Assembly: GCA_023417065.1 (NCBI GenBank)
Contig: JAEZGH010000017.1
Location: 1-6,069 of the forward strand
From: Bacteroidota bacterium
GTDB lineage: Bacteria; Bacteroidota; Bacteroidia; Cytophagales; Cyclobacteriaceae
Reading direction: 5' to 3'
Length of the DNA: 6,069 nt
Below, one piece after another: positions 1 to 5,801 of this stretch. The translations under genes and the position numbers were made by a program. Under the pieces are notes generated by a model, which saw nothing but the letters and a program-made list of their open reading frames with translations, was not told the origin of the DNA and did not search any database. Positions within the stretch are counted from its first letter, which is position 1. Every line of letters begins with the position of its first letter.

Positions 1-3000
1 CGAAAGTCAGTCATATTCCCCTCTGGTACTTTCAGGGCGGTCGCGACAACCTCCCGACTCCGTTCCAAACCGAGAGGACAGTGCGTCTGCTGCGCGAGGC
101 GGGTGGAAATGTCCGGTATACGCTATATCCTAACCTCGAACACGGAACGTGGAATACAGCATACCGCGAGCCGGATTTCTTCACCTTCTTCCTGGGCAAC
201 ATCAGATCTGATATTCATATCGCCTACGGAAGTCCAACAATTTGCGGAACGAATAATCAACCTGCGCGTCTCAGCGTACCCGAGGGGTTCTTTGCCTATC
301 AGTGGGAGCTAAACGGAACGATCATCCCGGGCGCGAACAGCCACACGTATGAAGCGAGCGTTCCCGGCGTATACCGCGCACGTTACAGCAGAGTTTCAGC
401 GACTCCATCTGAATCGGAGTGGAACCGATGGTCGTCACCTGTTACCGTGACCGAAGTGCTGCCCAGCGCTCCGGTGCTGTCGCAAATCCGGTCGCTCCAC
501 CTTCAGGACTTGAATGGTTCAAATACTGCCCGCCTTTCTGCGCCAGAAGGCTATACCTATTACTATTGGGAGAAGGATGGTCAACCGACGTCAATCAATA
601 CGAACCAGGCAAATCCGGTAATCTCAGCAGGTACTGACAACGCCAACATGGGCAGATACACCGTGCGAACTGCGGGTTATGACAACTGCCCCAGCGAACC
701 CTCAAATGTAAAGGCTGTGTTTTATGGTGGGGCGTCGCCATACGCTATCCCGGACATCACCGGCTTTTCCGGCACGCTCACCGGCCCTACGTCAGTTCTT
801 CTCAGGTGGAACGACGTGTCCGGCAGTGAACGCCACTATGAGATCTGGCGCAGAACTTCGGAAGATAATTCCAGCAATGGATGGACATTTGTCGCGCTTA
901 CCGACGAGGACGCCATTCAGTATGAGGACAGAAACCTTCTGCCGGGCACTGAGTACTGGTACAAGATCCGTGCGGTAAGCAACGAGGGCAGGTCGCGCTA
1001 TGCGCCTGGGGAAAGTAAAACCAACGTTAACGCGAATTTTATCATAAGTACCCAATCCGACAATACGCCGCCAACACCGCCACAGAATTTGACTGCCGTT
1101 CAGCATGACACAGACATCGCCACACAAACGGTAAGCATCAGCCTTTCATGGGATGCTTCGACTGATGCCGGAGGAATTTCGAATTATCAGATCCAGTATG
1201 GAAGTACGACAATTGATGTTCCGGCAAATCAAACCCAATACATCGTTGAAGGACTGCCGCTAAATCAAACTTACGGATTTCGGGTCGTTGCGAGAGACAA
1301 CGCAGGAAACGTTTCGCAGCCCAGCAACCAGGCTAATGCGAACACCTACATCGATGGCTTCTTCTGGGAACACCGCACCGGAGCGTTTACTGATTTACGC
1401 GACATAACAGATGTTGTATGGGACAATCCCGAGTTTGAAGGAAGGTCACCCAACCTCACCCTTGAGCCTGCGCTTCAGGAAGAGTTTCTCGTATTCAGGT
1501 TTTATGGCTATTTCTATTTGTCCACGTCTGGCGACCATCAATTCCGGGTCAGGGCCAACGACGGCGTAGCCCTTTACATTGATGGACAACGGGTGGCTGT
1601 AAGAAACACCACGAAACCTGATGGCACATGCGACGCCGTCAATATGGAGCCGATGTATCTTGAGAGCGGTACCCACACGATGGAAGTCCGCTATTATCAG
1701 TATATAGGAACAAAGTGTTTGTCCCTGGAATGGAAAGGACCAGATACGGGCAGACCGCTTACCACATGGATCGGGGTTCCTGATGAGAGAATAAGAAGCT
1801 ACCCTGCCCCTCCGGAGCCGCAAATACCACCGGTCCCAACAGAACTCGTTGCTGAAGCTATGGGGATGACACAGATCAATCTTTCCTGGACTATGCCAGA
1901 TGAAGCGGTGACCGATTTTGAAATCTATCGCTCCACGTCTGAGAACGGAACCTTTACCGTGTTGGGAAGGACAGACGAACTGTCTTTCTCAGATCAGGAA
2001 CTGCTTCCAGGCACGACCTACTTCTACAAACTGAAAGCTTTATCCGAATCAGGAGCATCGGCCTTCTCGGAGACAGCCAGTGCCACGACCGAAGTGGATA
2101 CAGAAATCCCAACTCAACCAGGAGCGCTGACACTATTCACGCAGACCCTGACCACCGCTTCGATCGCGTGGACAGCATCTGAAGACAATACAATGGTAGC
2201 AGGATATGAAATCTGGGTAAACAACACATTGCACAGCACTGCGCCGCAAAACTACCACCTCATCGAAGGCCTGCAACCCTTACAACAATTCAGCGTGTTT
2301 GTGGTCGCTTTCGATGCAAATGGCAACAAATCGGAACCTTCGAATACACTTGTATTCGAAACCAATACACCAGAAACGTTTTATTCGAAACCATCCGGTC
2401 CGCTTAACGTCCTTTCGAGCTGGGGAAAAAATCCCAACGGAACCGGAGAAGCGCCTCTGAACTTTTCGACTAATGGTTCGTATTTCGTTGTGACAAACAG
2501 AGACGAAAGTGCCGTTGGCGGAAACTGGAAAGTCGACGGGAATGTCTCCAAAATTATCGTCCCGGCAGGTGTCACCCTCATGGCTGAAACACAGGTCCAG
2601 GGTCGCGTGGAAGTTCAGGATGGAGGCACGTTCGTCGTCGCGAATGCTACCCCTCCCAGCTTCGTGAACCTCGGAGTAAACAGTACAGTAGAATATAATT
2701 CAACCGCGCCGAACATTCAGGTCGCGGAATATGGAAACCTGGTTCTTAACGGAACGGGTAATAAGACGTTCCCCGCAGGAACAACAACAGTGCACGGCAC
2801 ACTTACAGCTGCAGACGGAATAGCCATCAAAGGCGTTACCAACAACCAAAGTACGCTTGTTCTGTATGGCGATCTCAACTACACCGGCTCACCGGCGTTT
2901 ACGCCTTCCGAAGTTGGCGTTGCCCTTGATTTGAGAAAAGCAGGAACGCAAACCCTTAACTTTGCTGGCAAGCTGGATCTGTTCCGTCTCTCCGCAGCAG

Positions 3001-5537
3001 GTAATACAACCGTGGTCGTGGATGGTGACAACACCAGCACTTTGGCGGTCGGATCAGGCTCTGGTGGTGGACTTGTTCTGGAAGATGGTTCAACCCTGCA
3101 GCTCGGAAACAACACGCTTCAACTAATAGGCCGCGCAACGATAAACTCAGCTGATCAAAAAGGCGTCATCGCCGTCAATAACGGAACACTGGATATCACA
3201 AGTGCGGCAACTCAGCATTCAAACCTCTATCTTGATCCGGTTGAGAACAACGTTTTCTTCCTGCGCAGTAACCTTTCGGGAACAGGTACGCTGATCGCTC
3301 AGTCGCCTGTGATGATCACCGACGGACTGAAGATTACGCGAGGCACATTCAATGCGAACGGAATGGTTACGCTGGTCTCCAACGCGGAGAAGTCAGCTAA
3401 CCTTCAGGCGATAGAAAACAACGGTCGGGTTATTGGCGCAGTGAACGTCCAGCGCTTCATTTCGCAGAAGCCCAGAACGTACCGATACATTTCTTCACCG
3501 GTAGAGGGGACTACCATTGCCGACTGGCAGCTGTACTTCCCGATTACCGGACCTTTCGACGGGACAACCAAAGGTTCAGGCCTTACCAAACAGTATTCGC
3601 TATTCGTAAGGGAACGAAGTGGATGGGTTGGTTATCCCGATGCAGAAAGCGATAAGACTGCACCGATCGAAAAAGGCCGCGGTTATGCCGCGTTCATAAG
3701 AAACACCACCGCGTTTACCATGACTAACCGCGGGGTGCCACACCAGGGCGATGTTGACTTTGATCTGTTTGATCCAAACCCCGGCATCGAAGAAGGTAGT
3801 TGGAACCTTCTGGGCAATCCGTATGCATCGACAATAGCATGGAACAACGATGCCAATGCCTGGACAAAGCAGAATATCGGAAGCGTGATCGCTGTCAGAG
3901 ATAATGTCGATACAAATACCGGCCAGTTCCAATACTACGACGCCATTACCGGAACCGGCACCGGACCAGGCGAAGGAGGCACGCTGGAAGGTGGTCGTAT
4001 TGCGCAAGGCCAGGCGTTCTGGGTTCAGGCCACAGGACCTGACCCTGCATTGACGATCAAAGAGCCTGCAAAGAGTACTGGACAACAACAACTGTACAGA
4101 GAAGGAACGCCTGCGTACAGCCACGTGAGATTGCGCCTCGCACAAGCCAATAAGGCTGACGTAGCGCTGGTTGTATTTACCGACTTCGGCACAGATGAAC
4201 TCGATAAGGAGTTTGACGGTGTGAAGATGAGTAACGACGGATTATTCAACCTTGCGACTGTAACCGCAGATGGAAAGGCCGTTGCCATCAACAACGTCAA
4301 CGACGTATTCTGCACGAAGCGGTTACGGGTGGATATCAACAATGCACCTCCCGGTGATTATAAACTCGAAGTTCCTTCACCGGATATGTTGATAGGCGTG
4401 GGATCGCTCCAGCTGGTAGACCACTTTACAGGAAACGTCGCTGAGCTGATCGACGGCAAGCCTTATAACTTCAGCGTCACCACCGACACAGCGTCCTATG
4501 GCATGTACCGTTTCGAACTTGTATTTGGACGGCCACAGCTTTCAACAGATATCGAAACACTGGTGTCTGTCGAGTGTACGGATGGTGCTGAAGTCAGATT
4601 GAAAAGAACACAGCCTGGAGCTTCATACGTTCTGTTGACAGAAAACATGAAGGTTGCAGGAAGTGAACAAACAAGTACCGGTAATGATGTAATCTTTACT
4701 GTTCCTTCATCACAACTAAATGAAGGAACAACCAGGTTTAAAGTTCAGGCCTCGTTTAAAGGTTGTGCAACGTCCTTGCTACCCGATGTGGTGCAAGTTG
4801 AGTACTACGGTGCACCAAAAGTTTCGGGACCTAATGTATACGCGTGTCTGGGATCACCTGCGACATTAAACGTTCAGGGTACAGGCAGTATTTCGCATTT
4901 TGAATGGTGGAATGGTGACGTACAGATCAAAGGGGCACAGAGCGCGGAGTTTGTGACAGGTGCCATCACGGAAGAAACAACTTACTACGTGAATGCAGTA
5001 ACGCCGAATGGGTGTCGTGGGCCAAAATCGGTTATCATGGTTACACCTGATGAATTAGCAGAACCAGAAATTCTGGTTCAGGGCGATACGCTTTACAGTT
5101 CTGTGTTTGGAGGTGAGTATACCTGGATCCACAACGGTAAGGAGATAGTGACGTCAGCGAATGCAAATTACTTCGTACCTGAGAAATCAGGTGAATACAT
5201 TCTGAAAGTTCGCTCTGGCGCATGTCTGAAAGAATCACGCGCGTTTGTCGTCACATCGGTGGCTGGAGAACTGCGCGGCAATGCTGTGCATGTGTTTCCC
5301 AACCCGACATCGTGGTCGAACATCAATGTTCGTGCGCAGTTGAGGTCGGTTGATCCGGTACGGATCAGTATTTTGGATGGAAGAGGAAGAAAGGTTTATT
5401 CGGTTAGTGCGACGCCGGATGAGGTCAGTGACGGGATGCGGTTGAAGGTTCATAATCCGCTTGCGCCGGGGCTTTATTTCCTGTTAATGGAACAAGGTTC
5501 CCACACTGAGAAAATTAAGCTTATTGTTGGTGAATAG
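1..5537 (+). CDS. Giant T9SS-exported alpha/beta-hydrolase fused to Ig/FN3/PA14/beta-helix modules (5' partial)
   Basis: The frame is open from the left edge (first full codon nt 3) to TAG at 5535-5537, giving 1844 visible residues; the true start is upstream. The GTG at 81 lies inside the hydrolase fold, between its Asp and His, so it is not a start. Domain order by residue: hydrolase C-terminus 1-66, two Ig-like 70-241, FN3 about 247-345 and 355-447, PA14 449-598, FN3 609-696 and 701-788, beta-helix-like 789-1139, SWNLLGNPY module 1140-1359, beta-rich module 1374-1508, three Ig-like 1518-1753, T9SS sorting domain 1764-1844. From known families, the protein should cross the outer membrane by T9SS and be surface-attached or released. 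I infer that the hydrolase cleaves an extracellular ester or peptide bond and that the tail binds glycan or surface; the substrate is unknown. No frameshift or internal stop is seen. The phylum and secretion route are confident, the enzyme specificity is not. Confidence 0.93.
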   Translation, partial: KVSHIPLWYFQGGRDNLPTPFQTERTVRLLREAGGNVRYTLYPNLEHGTWNTAYREPDFFTFFLGNIRSDIHIAYGSPTICGTNNQPARLSVPEGFFAYQWELNGTIIPGANSHTYEASVPGVYRARYSRVSATPSESEWNRWSSPVTVTEVLPSAPVLSQIRSLHLQDLNGSNTARLSAPEGYTYYYWEKDGQPTSINTNQANPVISAGTDNANMGRYTVRTAGYDNCPSEPSNVKAVFYGGASPYAIPDITGFSGTLTGPTSVLLRWNDVSGSERHYEIWRRTSEDNSSNGWTFVALTDEDAIQYEDRNLLPGTEYWYKIRAVSNEGRSRYAPGESKTNVNANFIISTQSDNTPPTPPQNLTAVQHDTDIATQTVSISLSWDASTDAGGISNYQIQYGSTTIDVPANQTQYIVEGLPLNQTYGFRVVARDNAGNVSQPSNQANANTYIDGFFWEHRTGAFTDLRDITDVVWDNPEFEGRSPNLTLEPALQEEFLVFRFYGYFYLSTSGDHQFRVRANDGVALYIDGQRVAVRNTTKPDGTCDAVNMEPMYLESGTHTMEVRYYQYIGTKCLSLEWKGPDTGRPLTTWIGVPDERIRSYPAPPEPQIPPVPTELVAEAMGMTQINLSWTMPDEAVTDFEIYRSTSENGTFTVLGRTDELSFSDQELLPGTTYFYKLKALSESGASAFSETASATTEVDTEIPTQPGALTLFTQTLTTASIAWTASEDNTMVAGYEIWVNNTLHSTAPQNYHLIEGLQPLQQFSVFVVAFDANGNKSEPSNTLVFETNTPETFYSKPSGPLNVLSSWGKNPNGTGEAPLNFSTNGSYFVVTNRDESAVGGNWKVDGNVSKIIVPAGVTLMAETQVQGRVEVQDGGTFVVANATPPSFVNLGVNSTVEYNSTAPNIQVAEYGNLVLNGTGNKTFPAGTTTVHGTLTAADGIAIKGVTNNQSTLVLYGDLNYTGSPAFTPSEVGVALDLRKAGTQTLNFAGKLDLFRLSAAGNTTVVVDGDNTSTLAVGSGSGGGLVLEDGSTLQLGNNTLQLIGRATINSADQKGVIAVNNGTLDITSAATQHSNLYLDPVENNVFFLRSNLSGTGTLIAQSPVMITDGLKITRGTFNANGMVTLVSNAEKSANLQAIENNGRVIGAVNVQRFISQKPRTYRYISSPVEGTTIADWQLYFPITGPFDGTTKGSGLTKQYSLFVRERSGWVGYPDAESDKTAPIEKGRGYAAFIRNTTAFTMTNRGVPHQGDVDFDLFDPNPGIEEGSWNLLGNPYASTIAWNNDANAWTKQNIGSVIAVRDNVDTNTGQFQYYDAITGTGTGPGEGGTLEGGRIAQGQAFWVQATGPDPALTIKEPAKSTGQQQLYREGTPAYSHVRLRLAQANKADVALVVFTDFGTDELDKEFDGVKMSNDGLFNLATVTADGKAVAINNVNDVFCTKRLRVDINNAPPGDYKLEVPSPDMLIGVGSLQLVDHFTGNVAELIDGKPYNFSVTTDTASYGMYRFELVFGRPQLSTDIETLVSVECTDGAEVRLKRTQPGASYVLLTENMKVAGSEQTSTGNDVIFTVPSSQLNEGTTRFKVQASFKGCATSLLPDVVQVEYYGAPKVSGPNVYACLGSPATLNVQGTGSISHFEWWNGDVQIKGAQSAEFVTGAITEETTYYVNAVTPNGCRGPKSVIMVTPDELAEPEILVQGDTLYSSVFGGEYTWIHNGKEIVTSANANYFVPEKSGEYILKVRSGACLKESRAFVVTSVAGELRGNAVHVFPNPTSWSNINVRAQLRSVDPVRISILDGRGRKVYSVSATPDEVSDGMRLKVHNPLAPGLYFLLMEQGSHTEKIKLIVGE
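3..200 (+). other. Alpha/beta-hydrolase C-terminal part (domain of the large CDS)
   Basis: The visible residues include WYFQGGRDN followed by PTPFQTERTVRLLREAGG, then YTLYPNLEHGTWNTAY and a closing FFTFFLG helix. This matches the last two strands and final helix of the carboxylesterase, dienelactone-hydrolase or prolyl-oligopeptidase-like group. Asp at nt 45-47 (GGRDN) and His at nt 141-143 (LEHGTW) sit where the catalytic acid and base of the triad are expected. The nucleophile Ser lies upstream of the window. Both visible catalytic positions are intact, so the enzyme is probably active. The exact family cannot be decided from the C-terminus alone. Confidence 0.8.
210..725 (+). other. Two Ig-like beta-sandwich modules (domains of the large CDS)
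   Basis: Two consecutive modules share the pattern ARLS-PEG followed by an aromatic/Trp strand: FAYQWELNG in the first, YYYWEKDG in the second. Each ends in a GVYRARY or GRYTVRT strand, the usual shape of Ig-like modules in Bacteroidota secreted proteins. A Cys in the first (nt 243, PTICGT) and one in the second (nt 687, DNCPSE) could be structural. They probably act as spacers between the hydrolase and the distal tail, or bind a ligand. The call rests on motif shape only. Confidence 0.6.
741..1346 (+). other. First fibronectin type III pair (domains of the large CDS)
   Basis: The first FN3 runs to about nt 1035. It has the strand SVLLRWNDVSG, the YEIWRR strand and the signature LLPGTEYWYKIRAVSNEG. 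A short linker with TPPTPPQNLTAV opens the second FN3, which has SLSWDASTD, YQIQYG, and VEGLPLNQTYGFRVVARDNAGNVSQPSN split over its last strands. Both fit bacterial FN3 modules. The first resembles the third FN3 and the second resembles the fourth, so the pair appears to occur twice, on either side of PA14. Confidence 0.85.
1347..1796 (+). other. PA14 domain (domain of the large CDS)
   Basis: The domain starts at YIDGFFWEHRTGAFTDL. It contains the PA14 core FRFYGYFYLSTSGDHQFRV, then RANDGVALYIDGQ, then a YLESGTHTMEVRYYQ strand and SLEWKGPD. This order is the standard PA14 beta-barrel, known in glycosidases, adhesins and toxins, often as a carbohydrate-binding module. Two Cys, at nt 1629 (GTCDAV) and nt 1716 (GTKCLSLEW), could form a disulfide. 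The length of about 150 residues is normal. Glycan binding is an inference from the family. Confidence 0.87.
1827..2366 (+). other. Second fibronectin type III pair (domains of the large CDS)
   Basis: The third FN3 has PPVPTELVAEAMG, INLSWTMPD, FEIYRSTSENGTF and the signature LLPGTTYFYKLKALSESG. The fourth starts EIPTQPGALTLF and has ASIAWTASEDN, YEIWVNN and IEGLQPLQQFSVFVVAFDANGNKSEPSN in its end strands. The third is closest to the first FN3 (9 of 13 identical in the LLPGT segment), and the fourth is closest to the second (14 of 30 identical in the EGL to PSN segment, counted by eye). Confidence 0.85.
2367..3419 (+). other. Beta-helix-like module of Bacteroidota surface proteins (domain of the large CDS)
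   Basis: The segment opens with FYSKPSGPLNVLSSWGKNPNG and GEAPLNF, a type of entry motif I associate with Bacteroidota secreted proteins. It continues in short Gly/Asn/Thr-rich strands (GTLTAADG, TLVLYGDLNYTG, LVLEDGSTLQLGNNTLQL, GTLDITS), each a few hydrophobic residues between turns. That repetition suggests a right-handed beta-helix or similar solenoid. No catalytic residues are evident, so it is probably a rigid stalk or binding surface. The exact fold is inferred. Confidence 0.6.
3420..4079 (+). other. SWNLLGNPY-containing module (domain of the large CDS)
   Basis: The module begins after GRVIGAVNVQRFI, has YRYISSPV near nt 3480, SWNLLGNPYAS at about nt 3798-3830 and GQAFWVQA at about nt 4008-4031. 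This set of three landmarks (R-Y/F-ISSPV, WNLLGNPY, GQ-FWV) recurs in large T9SS cargo of Bacteroidota, as far as I recall, usually between solenoid regions and the sorting domain. I do not know a demonstrated function. It has a Gly/Thr-rich loop (TGTGTGPGEGG) around nt 3945-3980. Confidence 0.6.
4122..4526 (+). other. Beta-rich module of unknown function (domain of the large CDS)
   Basis: The segment runs from HVRLRLAQANKADVALVVF through FGTDELDKEFDGVKMS to PPGDYKLEVPSPD and ends in YGMYRFELVF. It reads as alternating hydrophobic strands with short loops, and it directly follows the SWNLLGNPY module. In Bacteroidota proteins I recall such a stretch often pairing with that module, so the two may form one functional unit. 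No active-site motif is visible. Confidence 0.45.
4554..5261 (+). other. Three C-terminal Ig-like modules (domains of the large CDS)
   Basis: Module one runs from ETLVSVECTDGAEV to about nt 4811, with Cys codons at 4575 and 4764. Module two starts APKVSGPNVYACLGSPATL, has FEWWNGDVQI and TTYYVNAVTPNGC, with Cys codons at 4845 and 5013. Module three has YTWIHNGKEI, a strand ending SGEYILKVRSGAC and only one Cys (codon 5223). The -GC and -AC endings with W-x-NG strands are typical of Ig/PKD-like spacers placed just before T9SS sorting domains. Confidence 0.65.
5292..5534 (+). other. T9SS type A C-terminal sorting domain (end of the large CDS)
   Basis: The last 81 residues open with VFPNPTS. They contain a strand VRISILDGRGRKVYS, the motif LKVHNPLAPGLYFLLMEQG and a basic end KIKLIVGE. 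This is the recognised order of the type A sorting signal: F-PNP start, I-x-D-x-x-G-R middle, L-x-x-G-x-Y-x-L and a short K-rich tail. It directs export through T9SS, after which it is normally cleaved by the PorU sortase. It is the strongest taxonomic marker in the window. Confidence 0.94.
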
Positions 5538-5562
5538 TACAACGCTTTTGGAACGAAAAAAA

Positions 5563-5596
5563 TGGCGAACGGGCGCTGATTTGGCCTCTTTCGCCA
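5563..5596 (+). terminator. Possible terminator hairpin after the large CDS
   Basis: An inverted repeat begins 25 nt after the TAG. TGGCGAA (5563-5569) pairs with TTCGCCA (5590-5596), and inside it GGGC (5571-5574) can pair with GCCT (5584-5587), with one G-T pair. The downstream T run on the + strand is only three bases. On the - strand the stem is followed at once by seven Ts (complement of 5556-5562), so the geometry suits a leftward transcript better, or a bidirectional terminator. No leftward gene is visible to the right. Confidence 0.4.
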
Positions 5597-5698
5597 CTTT
5601 GAAACAAAGCAGCGGCAAGGTGCTCGACAATTTGCTGGAAATACTTACATTTACTTCGCATAAACCCATCTGGTGTACACGCGGGATGGAACCTGTTA

Positions 5699-5713
5699 AT
5701 GGTTGGCAACCAT
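5699..5713 (+). other. Small inverted repeat in the intergenic gap
   Basis: ATGGTT (5699-5704) and AACCAT (5708-5713) form a 6-bp stem with a 3-nt GGC loop. It lies about 90 nt upstream of the next gene, in its probable leader. No T run follows, so a terminator is unlikely. The function is unknown and chance is possible. Confidence 0.3.
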
Positions 5714-5738
5714 AAATAGTGGTCTTTAATCTAACGCA

Positions 5739-5758
5739 CGGTCCTTGTCTATGGACCG
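5739..5758 (+). other. Inverted repeat upstream of the second gene
   Basis: CGGTCC (5739-5744) and GGACCG (5753-5758) form a 6-bp GC-rich stem with an 8-nt loop, about 43 nt before the ATG at 5802. Position and strength would fit a leader hairpin or an operator half-site pair. No T run follows it. No convincing Bacteroidota promoter (TTTG to TANNTTTG at the usual spacing) was seen near it. Confidence 0.3.
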
Positions 5759-5801
5759 GAGACACTCTGGTTAGCTCCAGGCTGTCACACGGGTATACCG
5801 G

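Noticed and set aside
81..83. GTG at 81 as the start of the large gene
   Set aside because: The frame is open from nt 3, and the residues before 81 (WYFQGGRDN to FQTERT) are part of the same hydrolase fold, including the catalytic Asp. The gene starts upstream of the window.
3600..4145. 181-codon open frame on the - strand
   Set aside because: It lies wholly within the strongly supported + strand gene, has no recognisable domain and reads like the shadow of the other strand. The same applies to the other - strand frames inside the gene.
5646..5653. TACATTTA as a Bacteroidota -7 promoter element
   Set aside because: It is close to TANNTTTG but lacks the final G, and the nearest upstream TTTG (5631-5634) is only 11 nt away, too close for the usual spacing of about 19.
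5524..5715. 63-codon frame on the + strand overlapping the end of the large gene and the gap
   Set aside because: It starts inside the sorting domain's last codons in another frame, has no family resemblance and covers hairpin-containing non-coding sequence.
5484..5765. 93-codon frame on the - strand across the gap
   Set aside because: No recognisable domain, no ribosome binding site, and half of it lies over the T9SS sorting domain and the hairpin region.
5792..5799. GGTATACC palindrome just before the second gene, and GTGTACAC at 5673-5680
   Set aside because: Both are 8-nt palindromes, expected by chance in a window this long. The first sits against the start codon without other support for an operator.
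5538..5801. tRNA or small RNA gene in the gap
   Set aside because: No cloverleaf, no GTTCGA-type arm and no CCA end were found, and the hairpins are short and unlike a known RNA family.
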